Assembly (NCBI GenBank): GCA_963925735.1
Contig: CAWUUH010000050.1
Coordinates: 1 to 45,257, forward strand
Reading direction: 5' to 3'
DNA length: 45,257 bases
DNA from: UBA4582 sp013204195
Lineage (GTDB): Bacteria; Pseudomonadota; Gammaproteobacteria; Pseudomonadales; Azotimanducaceae
Part shown: positions 6,800-15,635 of the stretch, in pieces
Layout of the letters: every line of letters begins with the position of its first letter
Position numbering within the stretch: position 1 is the first letter of the stretch
The notes under the pieces: model-generated
The model's input: only the letters and a program-made list of their open reading frames with translations
Databases searched by the model: none
Told to the model about the DNA's origin: nothing
Position numbers and translations under genes: made by a program

Positions 6800-8017
6800 C
6801 TAGTCTCGGCGAAGGCGATCTGAGACCGCAATGGGTGTCGGGTAACGGAACACGACAATATAGGAAGACAGCAGGAATGTGAGGATCGCCGTTGCCTGAA
6901 TCAGGTGCGACGCATCCTCGCCGATCAACAACTCGGCGCTGGCGATATAGGCGATGAGTAGTGAAAACTCACTGATCTGACCAAGCCGAAAACCTATTTC
7001 CCAACTGTTGGTATTGGACTCGCTGCGGTTTCTTAGTAAGCCATGAAAGACGATGGGCTTAAGTACTAAGACGAGTGTTGCCATCACCAGGGCAGGTATG
7101 AGTACGTGGCTGAGCAAACCTAATTGAAAGCCTGCGCCTAGCGAGAAAAAGAACATCACTAAAAAGAAATCCCGTAAAGGCCGCAAGTTAACCGCAATGT
7201 ATTGCGCAATGGGGCTGGTCGCTACAGAGACCCCGGCGATAAATGCACCGATCTCGTGGGACAACCCGGCATAAGTTGCCAGCTCTGACAAACCCAAACA
7301 CCAGCCGATGGCGAGTAGAAAAACATATTCGAGAAAGGCATCAAATTTCGCCAATAGCTTGAGCAAGACGAAATTAACGAACAACCACGCGAAACCAATT
7401 AATAGGGGTAAGGCGAGGCCAACTTTCAGTAATTTGTCGACACTACTGTACTCCAGGAAACCACCGGTCAGCACCAACAGAACGATGATCGCGATGACGT
7501 CTTGAATCAGCAATAAGCTGACAACCAGTTCGCCAGTACGTCGATGATGCAGAACCGTCGTCGGCAGTAGCTTGATGCCGATAATGGTACTGGAAAACAT
7601 CATGGCGACACCGATAATGAGGCTTTCTAATTGGGTATAGCCGAACAGGATGCCGACAGCGAACCCCACCGCAAAAAATGCCGCGCAACTGGCCAAACCA
7701 ACGAGCAAGGCGCTGCCCAGCATATTGCCCAGCTTCGACGGTTGCATATCGAGGCCGAGTAAAAACAGCAAGAATATAATGCCGATCTTAGCGATGCTGC
7801 TAATCAGGGATGGATCAGAAATTAACGAGGTGCCAGACGGGCCGAGAATCACACCGATGGCGATATAGGCCACCACTAGTGGCTGGCGGGTAAACAGCGC
7901 AAGCGTTGCCAGCACCGCCGCAGAAGTGAAAATCAGAAAAAATGAAAATAAGACGGGATCGCTTTCCATAACGTTGATATTAAGTGATCCCATTGCAATG
8001 CAGAAGTCATTTACCAT
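6800..8017 (-). CDS. CPA2 (Kef-type) monovalent cation:proton antiporter
   Basis: The 405-aa protein is almost wholly hydrophobic, with about 12 predicted membrane segments from residue 20 to 395. Family marks are IGVILGPSG near residue 57, FLLFLLGLDMQPSKL, and the buried Asp in LLLIQDVIAI that CPA2 exchangers use for ion coupling. Unlike KefB/KefC it ends after the membrane domain, with no C-terminal RCK/TrkA-N regulator. It probably exchanges K+ or Na+ for H+ across the inner membrane. The ATG at 8017 has GAGG 4 nt upstream. Two in-frame ATGs (7993, 7969) are alternatives. It lies 64 nt downstream of the DUF934 gene on the same strand and may be read through from that operon. Confidence 0.88.
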   Translation of the reverse strand: MVNDFCIAMGSLNINVMESDPVLFSFFLIFTSAAVLATLALFTRQPLVVAYIAIGVILGPSGTSLISDPSLISSIAKIGIIFLLFLLGLDMQPSKLGNMLGSALLVGLASCAAFFAVGFAVGILFGYTQLESLIIGVAMMFSSTIIGIKLLPTTVLHHRRTGELVVSLLLIQDVIAIIVLLVLTGGFLEYSSVDKLLKVGLALPLLIGFAWLFVNFVLLKLLAKFDAFLEYVFLLAIGWCLGLSELATYAGLSHEIGAFIAGVSVATSPIAQYIAVNLRPLRDFFLVMFFFSLGAGFQLGLLSHVLIPALVMATLVLVLKPIVFHGLLRNRSESNTNSWEIGFRLGQISEFSLLIAYIASAELLIGEDASHLIQATAILTFLLSSYIVVFRYPTPIAVSDRLRRD

Positions 8018-8081
8018 CTGACCTCAGACTAGCGGTTTGCCAGCCTCGACTAAATTTTCGGTTTTGAGCGGGGCCGGCCCG

Positions 8082-8564
8082 TTAACGCTGGCGGAATAGG
8101 GGCGTCGGTGAATCAATAGAGGCTTGATAATTAAAGCTGAACCCCGCCAGTCCTGCAGCGCTTGATTGAATGTCCTGGCCATCAGCAAGCTCGTAGGCAT
8201 TGATCCCACAACGCTGCATCTGTTCTAGTTGATCTCGACGGACATCACCTATCGCTCTGATCTCACCTTGATAGCCCAATTGTCGACGTAAGATCGTTGC
8301 GCTGGAATAGCCTCGACCGTCGCCAAAATGCGGGAAATCCAGCGCGATGACCGCTAGTTGATGCACAAAGGCGGCGAGATCTTCAACGGCTTCGCCGGCA
8401 GCAACCCAAATGCCGATATCTTGCCGGCCTTGTAGCGCCTCATGGTGTTCAATGTAGTACGCCATAGGCAACAAGCAATTAGCTGTGTCACGGTTGGCGT
8501 CGTCAAGGCTCAAGGTTACAAACGGTGACGCTATAATGACCTGGTCTTTGATAATGGTTGGCAT
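8082..8564 (-). CDS. DUF934 protein, sulfite-reduction partner
   Basis: This 160-aa protein belongs to DUF934, almost always encoded directly after a CysI-like sulfite reductase in gamma- and betaproteobacteria. The signature DFPHFGDGRGYSSATILRR is at about residues 77-95. Its biochemical role is unproven. An accessory or electron-transfer function in sulfite reduction has been suggested from gene linkage. The ATG has AGGA 11 nt upstream and begins only 15 nt after the reductase stop, so the two are surely co-transcribed. Confidence 0.92.
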   Translation of the reverse strand: MPTIIKDQVIIASPFVTLSLDDANRDTANCLLPMAYYIEHHEALQGRQDIGIWVAAGEAVEDLAAFVHQLAVIALDFPHFGDGRGYSSATILRRQLGYQGEIRAIGDVRRDQLEQMQRCGINAYELADGQDIQSSAAGLAGFSFNYQASIDSPTPLFRQR

Positions 8565-8579
8565 CAGTATGTTTCCTGC

Positions 8580-10226
8580 TTAAGCGTAGACACTGTCTTT
8601 GTAGGGTTGTATGCCGATACGGCTGTAGGTCTCGAGAAATTGTTCGTCAGATTCCCGCCGAGTTAAATACACATCAACAAGTTTCTGTATAACGCTAGGA
8701 ATCACTTCTTGCGCGAAAGATGGCCCGAGAATTTTCGCCAGCGCTGCGTCATTGCTGGCCGAACCGCCGATGGAGACTTGATAGAACTCAGCGCCTTTTT
8801 TATCTACGCCAAGAATGCCGATATTGCCAACATGGTGATGGCCGCAGGCGTTCATGCAGCCTGAGATATTAATATCTAAATCGCCCAGGTCGTGTAGGTA
8901 GTCAAGATCATCAAACTGGCGCTGAATGGCTTCAGCCACCGGGATTGACTTGGCGTTCGCCAAAGAACAATAGTCTCCGCCGGGACAACAAATGATGTCG
9001 GTCAACAGGCCTAGATTAGGCGAGGCAAGCCCCGCCACGCACAACTTTTGCCAAAGGTTATATAACTCATCCTGGCGGACATCACTGAAGGTGACATTTT
9101 GTTCATGAGTAACCCGAATCTCGCCGAAGCTGTATTGATCCGCCAGATCGGCAATCGTCTCGAGCTGGTCGTCGGTAACATCGCCCGGCGCGATCCCGGT
9201 AGCTTTCATTGCCAGATTAGCGATTGCGTAGCCAGCCTGTTGATGCGGCTTGACGTTACGGCTGTGCCACGCCTTAAATGCAAAATCTTCCTTCAACGCG
9301 CTCACCAGCACTGACGGGTTGTTAGATGCTTCAATGTACGTCGGGCGGGTGAAACAGGCTTTAACCCGATTGATTTCGGCGTCGGTCAAGGTATCCGGAC
9401 CGTCTCTCAGAGACTGCCATTCTTGCTCTACCTTAGCCGCAAAAACAGCCGGAGTCATAGCTCTGACTAGAATTTTGATGCGTGCCTTGTACTTGTTTTC
9501 GCGGTTACCAAAGCGGTTGTACACCCGCAGAATGGCTTCGAGGTAGGTTAGCAAATGTTCCTTGTCGAGGTAGTCTCGAATCACGGGGGCAATCACCGGG
9601 GTCCGCCCCAGCCCACCACCAACTAGGATCTGAAAACCGACGATGCCGTCTCGCTCTACCAGTCGCACACCGATATCGTGCACCTGAACCGCAGCGCGGT
9701 CTTCTCTCGCGCCAGTCACGGCAACTTTGAATTTTCTCGGCAACCAGTTGTACTCAGGATGAAATGTCGACCACTGCCGAATCAGCTCTGCCCAAGGACG
9801 GCTGTCTTCGATTTCGTCGATGGCCACCCCAGCGTATTGGTCGGATGTGACATTGCGGATGCAATTGCCGCTGGTTTGTATCGCGTGCATCTGCACACTG
9901 GCGAGTTCGGCGAGAATGTCCGGAACCTCTGCCAGTTTCGGCCAGTTGTATTGGACATTTTGGCGAGTTGTAAAATGCGCGTAACCGCGATCAAAATGTC
10001 GGCAGATGTAGGCGAGTTTGCGTAATTGCGGCGAGTTGAGCATACCGTAAGGGACCGCCACGCGAAGCATGGGTGCCAGCCGCTGGATATAAAGGCCATT
10101 CCTCAGTCGCAGATGCTGGAATTCTTCGGCGGGTAACTCGCCTGCCAGGAATCGCTGGGTTTGATCACGATATTGGTTAACCCGTTCATCGACCATAGTT
10201 TGATCGTAATTATCATAGATATACAT
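8580..10226 (-). CDS. cysI: nitrite/sulfite reductase haemoprotein (CysI-like)
   Basis: This enzyme reduces sulfite to sulfide for cysteine synthesis, using sirohaem coupled to a [4Fe-4S] cluster. It has 548 aa from the start chosen. The cluster and sirohaem ligands are Cys414 and Cys420 (CCPGGDYC) and Cys457 and Cys461 (GCMNACGHHH). Earlier conserved blocks include HFTTRQNVQYNW and QTSGNCIRNV. It is the single-subunit type paired with DUF934, found in Pseudomonas relatives, rather than the E. coli CysIJ flavoprotein pair. I start at the ATG at 10226 because homologues begin MYxYDxYDQ. The frame stays open to a GTG at 10346, giving a 40-residue extension with no known homology. Neither start has a good ribosome binding site. 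Confidence 0.92.
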   Translation of the reverse strand: MYIYDNYDQTMVDERVNQYRDQTQRFLAGELPAEEFQHLRLRNGLYIQRLAPMLRVAVPYGMLNSPQLRKLAYICRHFDRGYAHFTTRQNVQYNWPKLAEVPDILAELASVQMHAIQTSGNCIRNVTSDQYAGVAIDEIEDSRPWAELIRQWSTFHPEYNWLPRKFKVAVTGAREDRAAVQVHDIGVRLVERDGIVGFQILVGGGLGRTPVIAPVIRDYLDKEHLLTYLEAILRVYNRFGNRENKYKARIKILVRAMTPAVFAAKVEQEWQSLRDGPDTLTDAEINRVKACFTRPTYIEASNNPSVLVSALKEDFAFKAWHSRNVKPHQQAGYAIANLAMKATGIAPGDVTDDQLETIADLADQYSFGEIRVTHEQNVTFSDVRQDELYNLWQKLCVAGLASPNLGLLTDIICCPGGDYCSLANAKSIPVAEAIQRQFDDLDYLHDLGDLDINISGCMNACGHHHVGNIGILGVDKKGAEFYQVSIGGSASNDAALAKILGPSFAQEVIPSVIQKLVDVYLTRRESDEQFLETYSRIGIQPYKDSVYA

Positions 10227-10430
10227 AGGTGAGTCTGCCTTGACGCGGGGACAGTGGTGTAGGCTCGCTAAATTAACAGAATGGCTCTCAAGCGCGTACG
10301 ACCATTTAGTCATATCGTTAGACTCGCTGGTTTTAACCAGCATCACAGCCCCGGCTGAGTTAATCGGGCGATCAAAGAACGGAATTGGGGTCTGCTATCA
10401 CAATTGACGCAAGGTTAATGCCTGAAAACC

Positions 10431-10460
10431 TTGAGTCAGAGTGCTCTGCTTCCGTATAAT
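10431..10460 (+). promoter_or_regulatory. sigma-70 promoter with operator-like spacer
   Basis: TTGAGT (10431-10436), an 18-nt spacer and a perfect TATAAT (10455-10460) lie 50 nt before a 35-codon gene. The spacer contains CAGAGTGCTCTG (10437-10448), an inverted repeat of CAGAG around 2 nt, placed where a repressor would block RNA polymerase. Confidence 0.55.
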
Positions 10461-10510
10461 CAGTCCCTCGGGATTATCCCAGCAACGCTAATCACTAAGC
10501 AGGTATCAAC

Positions 10511-10618
10511 ATGAGCAACAACGAACAACAATCAGATAGTACCGCAGATGCAATAAGCGCCGTCATGTTGATCTGTATAGCGGTTATCGCCATGGTTTAC
10601 TGGGTTTCTGGTCAGTAG
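10511..10618 (+). CDS. 35-aa single-pass membrane peptide
   Basis: This short gene reads MSNNEQQSDSTADAI, then a hydrophobic stretch (AVMLICIAVIAMVYWV, about residues 17-32) and a short GQ end. The layout is a polar, probably cytoplasmic N-terminus with one membrane segment. Support comes from an AGG ribosome binding site 7-8 nt before the ATG, a consensus promoter 50 nt upstream and a 7-bp hairpin after the stop. I do not recognise a family. Such peptides often bind and modulate a larger membrane protein, but nothing here says which. Confidence 0.6.
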   Translation: MSNNEQQSDSTADAISAVMLICIAVIAMVYWVSGQ

Positions 10619-10651
10619 TTTAGCGGCCCACTCATGGTTTGTGCGAGCACT

Positions 10652-10675
10652 CGCTGCCGGTTATACAGGGCAGCG
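10652..10675 (+). terminator. hairpin after the 35-aa peptide gene
   Basis: A perfect 7-bp GC-rich stem CGCTGCC/GGCAGCG with a 10-nt loop starts 34 nt after the peptide stop. No U-tract follows, so termination would be inefficient or Rho-assisted. Confidence 0.35.
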
Positions 10676-10731
10676 GGCGGCGGAGAGGCTGTCAGTGGTC
10701 GGTTTATATCCGGCCCATCAGCGTTCGGTTG

Positions 10732-10974
10732 TTAAGGCAACACCATCGAGACGATACTAACGATCGTTAGTATGAATGCCAGCGTGAAGAGCACACCGCC
10801 GACGATATAGGCTAGCGGGTTGCCGGTACTGAAGTCCCGCTCATGATTCTTACCGCTTTGTACGCCAAAAGCCGCAGCAAATACACTTAACATTACCTGG
10901 ATAAAGCTCGGCGCTTTTTTTGGTGTTGCTTCGCTTTCGTCGTTGGTTTCTGTGAGCTTGTCGTTGTTGTTCAT
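10732..10974 (-). CDS. DUF2970 membrane protein
   Basis: An 80-aa protein with a polar, charged N-terminal third and two hydrophobic segments (about 26-40 and 55-78). The central block MLSVFAAAFGVQSGKN, followed by ERDF and GNPLAYIVGG, is the DUF2970 signature. The function of the family is unknown. It is predicted to sit in the inner membrane. It lies 107 nt downstream of metH on the same strand and might be transcribed with it. Its own promoter is not obvious. Confidence 0.88.
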   Translation of the reverse strand: MNNNDKLTETNDESEATPKKAPSFIQVMLSVFAAAFGVQSGKNHERDFSTGNPLAYIVGGVLFTLAFILTIVSIVSMVLP

Positions 10975-11081
10975 GGTGGCTATATCTACCTGCTGGTCCT
11001 CGAGGCGGGTAGTTTATCACCATTTCTACTGGCGCCCGAGGACTTGTTCAGTGCGCTATCAATGATCAATAGCCAGCGTGC

Positions 11082-14000
11082 TTATTGATAGTTCAACACC
11101 GGTGACAACCACCGCTCGATCTCTGCGACAGTCATGCCCTTGCGCTCGGCATAACTTTCCACTTGGTCGCGATCGATTTTCCCCAAGCCAAAGTAACGTG
11201 CCTCTGGATGCGCAAAGTAAAAGCCGCTGACAGCTGAAGCAGGCGACATGGCATAGTTTTCCGAGAGACTGACGCTGGTTTTAGCCGTGGCGTCTAATAA
11301 GTCGAACAGGGCGGCCTTTTCGGTATGATCCGGGCAAGCAGGATAACCCGGTGCAGGGCGTATGCCCTGGTACCTCTCTTTGATCAAGTCTTCGTTGCCC
11401 AACACTTCATCCGTCGCATAGCCCCAAAATTCTTTTCGTACCCGTTCGTGCATCCGTTCGGCAAACGCCTCAGCAAACCGGTCTGCCAGAGCCTTGAGCA
11501 GAATCGAGTTGTAATCGTCGTGATTCGCCTCATATTGCGCAGCTAATTCATCCACACCCAGACCGGTGGTGACGACAAAACCCCCGATGTAATCTGCCTG
11601 ACCTGAATCAACGGGCGCAATGTAGTCAGCCAAACAGTAGTTAGGCTGCTCGTTGGGTTTCGACATCTGCTGACGCAGATGGTGCAGCCGCGTTTTTACC
11701 TGCGTTCGGGATTCGTCCGTGTAGACCAGTATATCGTCACCGACACTGTTGGCTGGCCAAAAGCCAATGACCGCATTAGCGCGGATCAGATCCTGACTCA
11801 CCAGGTTTTCAAGCATCGCCTGGGCATCGTTGTAGAGTTCCCGTGCGGTCTCACCGACGACCTCGTCATCAAGAATCGCGGGGAACTTGCCCGCTAACTC
11901 CCAGGTATTGAAGAACGGGTTCCAGTCGATGTAGTCAACCAGTTCAGCCAGGGCATAGCCCTCGAATGTCCGTGTGCCGGTGAATGCCGGTACGGCAGGG
12001 GTTTGCCAGTCGATGTGGGTGCGATTATCCTGAGCATGGGCATAAGACAGCAGATTACCTTTCGCCCGACGATGCTTGTTGCGCTCTCGAATCATGGCGT
12101 ACTCTGCGCGCAACTCTTCGCAAAATGCGGGTTTGAGTTCTTCGCTGAGTAGCTTAGTCGCCACCCCAACGGCTCGAGAAGCATCCGCGACATACACCGT
12201 TGCATTAGCGGTATAGCAGGGTTCAATCTTCACGGAAGTGTGGGCCTTTGACGTTGTGGCGCCACCAATCATTAATGGTAGATTGATCTTCAGGCGTTCG
12301 AGTTCGGAGGCCACATGCACCATCTCGTCCAGGGAGGGCGTGATCAAACCAGAGAGGCCAATGATGTCAACGTTCTCACTGATCGCAGTTTTGATGATTT
12401 TGTCTGCAGAGACCATTACGCCCAGGTCGATGACCTCGTAGTTATTGCACTGCAGGACTACGCCAACGATATTTTTACCGATATCATGCACATCACCCTT
12501 GACCGTGGCCATCAAGATTTTTCCACGTGGCTTGGACTTTCCGTCTTTGGCAGCTTCGATAAAGGGCACTAAGTGCGCTACCGATTGTTTCATCACCCGA
12601 GCGCTTTTGACCACCTGGGGAAGAAACATTTTGCCCGCACCGAACAGGTCGCCGACGCGGTTCATCCCTGTCATCAAGGGTCCTTCGATGACCTCGATAG
12701 GGCGATCATAATTTAAGCGTGCTTCTTCCGTGTCAGCCACGACGTAGGTATTAATACCCTTGACTAGGGCATGCGCGAGGCGCTCTTCAACGGGCAGTTC
12801 GCGCCATGAAAGGTCCTCCGCTTTACCTTTGCTCGCGCCTCCGGAGTACTGATTTGCCACTTCCAGCAAGCGCTCTGCAGCATCTGCACGGCGATTCAGA
12901 ATCACGTCTTCGGCTCGATCCCGCAGATCGGCAGGAATATCTTCATAGATCGCCAATTGACCCGCATTCACGATGCCCATGGTCAGCCCGGCTTTGATCG
13001 CGTGGTACAGGAACACCGCATGGATGGCCTCGCGAACCTGGTTGTTACCCCGAAAGGAAAACGACACGTTGCTGATGCCGCCCGAGATTTTTGCACCAGG
13101 TAATTCCGCTTTAATAAATGCGCAGGCGTCAATAAAGTCCTTGCCGTAGGTCACATGCTCTTCGATACCAGTAGCAACCGCAAATACATTCGGGTCGAAA
13201 ATAATATCTTCCGCCGGGAACCCAACTTGGTTGACCAGAATGTCATAGGATCGCCGACAGATCGCTTTTTTACGGATCAAGCTGTCTGCCTGGCCATCTT
13301 CATCAAAGGCCATAACGATGACCGCGGCACCATGCTTCAGGCATATTTTCGCCTGATGGACAAACTCCGCCTCGCCAGCCTTGAGGCTGATAGAGTTGAC
13401 AATAGATTTGCCCTGCAGGCATTTTAGACCAGCCTCGATAATCTCCCATTTTGAGGAGTCCACCATCACAGGGACTCGGCTGATATCTGGCTCAGAGGCG
13501 ACTAGGTGCAGAAATTTAACCATGGCAGTCTTGGAGTCAAGCATGCCTTCATCCATATTGATGTCGATGATCTGCGCGCCATTATTGACCTGGGAAAGGG
13601 CAACCTCTAGGGCGGCATCATAGTCTTCCTCAATAATCAGGCGAGAGAACTTTTGGGAGCCGGTAACATTGGTTCGTTCACCGACGTTGACGAATAAAGA
13701 GTCGTCATCAATGTTGAAAGGTTCGAGTCCACTGAGGCGCAACTTGGGACTGACAACAGGAATCGGCCGCGGGGCATAATTGGCTGCAATTCGAGTGAAT
13801 TCACGGATATGATCTGGCCCAGTACCACAGCAACCACCGATGATATTGATCAGCCCGGAACTCAAATAATCTTCAATCGACGCGACCATCTGCGGAATAG
13901 TTTCGTCGTACTCACCAAACTCGTTGGGTAAGCCGCGATTGGGATAAGCACTAACATAGCAATCTGCAATGTGGCTGACATCGGCAATATAGGGTCGTAA

Positions 14001-14765
14001 TTCGTCTGCCCCGAGCGCGCAGTTAAAGCCAACAGATATGGGTTTAGCATGACGAATTGAAGCCCAGAATGCTTCGACGGTTTGGCCTGACAGTAGTCGA
14101 CCTGAGGCATCCGTGATAGTCCCTGAGATCATGATCGGATATTCTGTATCAAGCGCTTCGAAGACGCTCAAAGCCGCATAGATTGCCGCCTTGGCATTCA
14201 GGACATCAAAAATCGTTTCGATCAAAATAATGTCGGCACCGCCTTCGATCAGGGCGCGAATACCCTCGCTGTAGTCTTCAACGAGTTCGTCAAAGGTAAT
14301 GTTCCGGAAACCTGGGTCATTGACTTTAGGTGACAGGCTCGCAGCACGGGTCGTGGGGCCAACGGCGCCGGCAACGAACCTGGGTTTGGTGGGGTCTTCC
14401 GCAGTGATCTCATCCGCTGCCTGTCTGGCGAGGCGGGCTGCCTGAACATTGATCTCATAGGAAAACTCCTCGGTGCCATAATCTGACTGGGAGACACGGT
14501 TGGCCGTGAAAGTATTCGTTTCGATAATGTCTGATCCAGCCCGCAGATACGCCATGTGGATATTTTTCAAGGCCGCCGGCTGCGTGAGGGTCAGCAACTC
14601 GTTATTGCCTTTGACGTCGGAGGGATGATCAATGAACCGCTCGCCGCGAAAGTCGGCTTCAGTGAGTTTCAGCTCTTGGATCATGGTGCCCATGGCGCCA
14701 TCCATTACCAGGATGCGTTGTTGCAGTTGGGCATGCAGGAGGGCCGAGCGAGGTGATTGTTTCAT
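11082..14765 (-). CDS. metH: cobalamin-dependent methionine synthase MetH
   Basis: This cytoplasmic enzyme moves a methyl group from 5-methyltetrahydrofolate to homocysteine via cobalamin, making methionine. At 1227 aa it matches E. coli MetH (1227) with all four modules. The homocysteine domain (1 to about 330) has zinc ligands Cys249, Cys312 and Cys313. The folate domain (about 360-620) has FVNVGERTNVTGS. The B12 cap and binding domain (about 650-890) has GDVHDIGKN, whose His760 is the lower cobalt ligand. The S-adenosylmethionine activation domain (about 900-1227) contains RPAPGYPACPDHTEK. The ATG at 14765 matches the family start. Two MetR-like boxes lie 93 and 118 nt upstream, so homocysteine-responsive MetR control is likely. 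DUF2970 follows on the same strand. Confidence 0.98.
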   Translation of the reverse strand: MKQSPRSALLHAQLQQRILVMDGAMGTMIQELKLTEADFRGERFIDHPSDVKGNNELLTLTQPAALKNIHMAYLRAGSDIIETNTFTANRVSQSDYGTEEFSYEINVQAARLARQAADEITAEDPTKPRFVAGAVGPTTRAASLSPKVNDPGFRNITFDELVEDYSEGIRALIEGGADIILIETIFDVLNAKAAIYAALSVFEALDTEYPIMISGTITDASGRLLSGQTVEAFWASIRHAKPISVGFNCALGADELRPYIADVSHIADCYVSAYPNRGLPNEFGEYDETIPQMVASIEDYLSSGLINIIGGCCGTGPDHIREFTRIAANYAPRPIPVVSPKLRLSGLEPFNIDDDSLFVNVGERTNVTGSQKFSRLIIEEDYDAALEVALSQVNNGAQIIDINMDEGMLDSKTAMVKFLHLVASEPDISRVPVMVDSSKWEIIEAGLKCLQGKSIVNSISLKAGEAEFVHQAKICLKHGAAVIVMAFDEDGQADSLIRKKAICRRSYDILVNQVGFPAEDIIFDPNVFAVATGIEEHVTYGKDFIDACAFIKAELPGAKISGGISNVSFSFRGNNQVREAIHAVFLYHAIKAGLTMGIVNAGQLAIYEDIPADLRDRAEDVILNRRADAAERLLEVANQYSGGASKGKAEDLSWRELPVEERLAHALVKGINTYVVADTEEARLNYDRPIEVIEGPLMTGMNRVGDLFGAGKMFLPQVVKSARVMKQSVAHLVPFIEAAKDGKSKPRGKILMATVKGDVHDIGKNIVGVVLQCNNYEVIDLGVMVSADKIIKTAISENVDIIGLSGLITPSLDEMVHVASELERLKINLPLMIGGATTSKAHTSVKIEPCYTANATVYVADASRAVGVATKLLSEELKPAFCEELRAEYAMIRERNKHRRAKGNLLSYAHAQDNRTHIDWQTPAVPAFTGTRTFEGYALAELVDYIDWNPFFNTWELAGKFPAILDDEVVGETARELYNDAQAMLENLVSQDLIRANAVIGFWPANSVGDDILVYTDESRTQVKTRLHHLRQQMSKPNEQPNYCLADYIAPVDSGQADYIGGFVVTTGLGVDELAAQYEANHDDYNSILLKALADRFAEAFAERMHERVRKEFWGYATDEVLGNEDLIKERYQGIRPAPGYPACPDHTEKAALFDLLDATAKTSVSLSENYAMSPASAVSGFYFAHPEARYFGLGKIDRDQVESYAERKGMTVAEIERWLSPVLNYQ

Positions 14766-14857
14766 GTTTTCAGGTATCTTTTATGGGCGGTTATTCACAG
14801 CCGGCGAGTTTAGCAGGTGTAGCGTTGCGGTGGATTGAAGATCCGTCTTTGCGAAGA

Positions 14858-14870
14858 TGAATCTTCTTCA
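14858..14870. promoter_or_regulatory. MetR-type box, perfect consensus
   Basis: TGAATCTTCTTCA fits the MetR consensus TGAA-N5-TTCA with T at the centre, and sits inside a perfect 8-bp inverted repeat (14854-14874). It is 93 nt upstream of the metH start. MetR is the LysR-type activator of metE/metH in enterobacteria. A metR gene is not in the window. Confidence 0.65.
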
Positions 14871-14882
14871 TCTTGGAGGGTT

Positions 14883-14895
14883 TGAAAATCTTTAA
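14883..14895. promoter_or_regulatory. second, imperfect MetR-type box
   Basis: Read on the minus strand this is TTAAAGATTTTCA, seven of the eight consensus positions of TGAA-N5-TTCA. Its centre is 25 bp from the perfect box, a spacing compatible with LysR-type tetramers that bind a recall site and an activation site on one DNA face. Confidence 0.4.
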
Positions 14896-14983
14896 AAAGC
14901 AGAGGCTTAGGGTCGTGGCCATTGCTCATCAGGGGGGGGATTAGTTACAATTGCCTTCTCATTTATTGCGTATGGACTCGGAC

Positions 14984-15559
14984 ATGGTCGAAATCACACC
15001 ATCAGCCCAGGAATATCTGGTCAGTTTGCTGTCCAAACAAGACGATGCCAATGATATTCGCATCTTTATCTCCGACCCAGGCACTCCGATGGCGGAGACC
15101 TGCATAGCCTACTGTAAAGCTGGCGAAGAACAAGCCACCGATGAAAAAGCCGAATATACGGGTTTCGGCGCCTGGATCGACTCGCGCAGCAAGCCGTTTC
15201 TGGCGGATGCGATGGTGGATTATGCGAAAGACAAGATGGGTGGCCAGCTCACGATTAAGGCACCGAATGCTAAGGTACCTAAAGTCTCAGATGACAGCCC
15301 CATCGAAGATCGGATTAACTATGTGCTTCACAGCCAGGTTAACCCATCACTGGCGAGCCATGGTGGTAATGTCAGCCTGGTTGAAGTTGTGGATATGAAT
15401 ATCGCGATACTGCAGTTTGGCGGGGGTTGCCAGGGTTGCGGCATGGTAGATATGACGCTCAAAGATGGGGTCGAGAAAACCCTGCTGGAACTGATTCCTG
15501 AGCTCACAGCAGTGAAAGATGTCACGGACCATACGGTGACCGAAAACGCTTATTTTTAG
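14984..15559 (+). CDS. nfuA: Fe-S biogenesis protein NfuA
   Basis: NfuA binds a [4Fe-4S] cluster between two monomers and delivers it to target enzymes, especially under oxidative stress or iron limitation. The 191 aa equal the E. coli length and include an N-terminal degenerate A-type domain (1 to about 100) and a C-terminal Nfu domain with the Cys149-x-x-Cys152 cluster motif (GGGCQGCGMVD). The scaffold cysteines of the A-type domain are not intact, as usual for NfuA. I chose the ATG at 14984 by length and alignment to family N-termini. An ATG at 14972 would add four residues. It is divergent from metH and convergent with the HAD gene. Confidence 0.95.
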   Translation: MVEITPSAQEYLVSLLSKQDDANDIRIFISDPGTPMAETCIAYCKAGEEQATDEKAEYTGFGAWIDSRSKPFLADAMVDYAKDKMGGQLTIKAPNAKVPKVSDDSPIEDRINYVLHSQVNPSLASHGGNVSLVEVVDMNIAILQFGGGCQGCGMVDMTLKDGVEKTLLELIPELTAVKDVTDHTVTENAYF

Positions 15560-15569
15560 TCGTTGCCGA

Positions 15570-15635
15570 GTCTCACCCCTAGCCGCCAGACAAAGATAGC
15601 CCCTTAGGGTTTAACTAGCTCGGCGGCGGTGAGAC
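15570..15635. repeat. long imperfect hairpin at convergent gene ends
   Basis: GTCTCACC (15570-15577) and GCCGCC (15582-15587) pair with GGCGGC (15622-15627) and GGTGAGAC (15628-15635): 14 bp interrupted by a 4-nt bulge, with a 34-nt loop. It covers the nfuA 3' flank and the stop of the HAD gene. It could protect or terminate either transcript. Confidence 0.45.

Noticed and set aside
14932..14939. Run of eight G before nfuA
   Set aside because: A homopolymer alone, with no second G tract nearby, gives no support for a structure.
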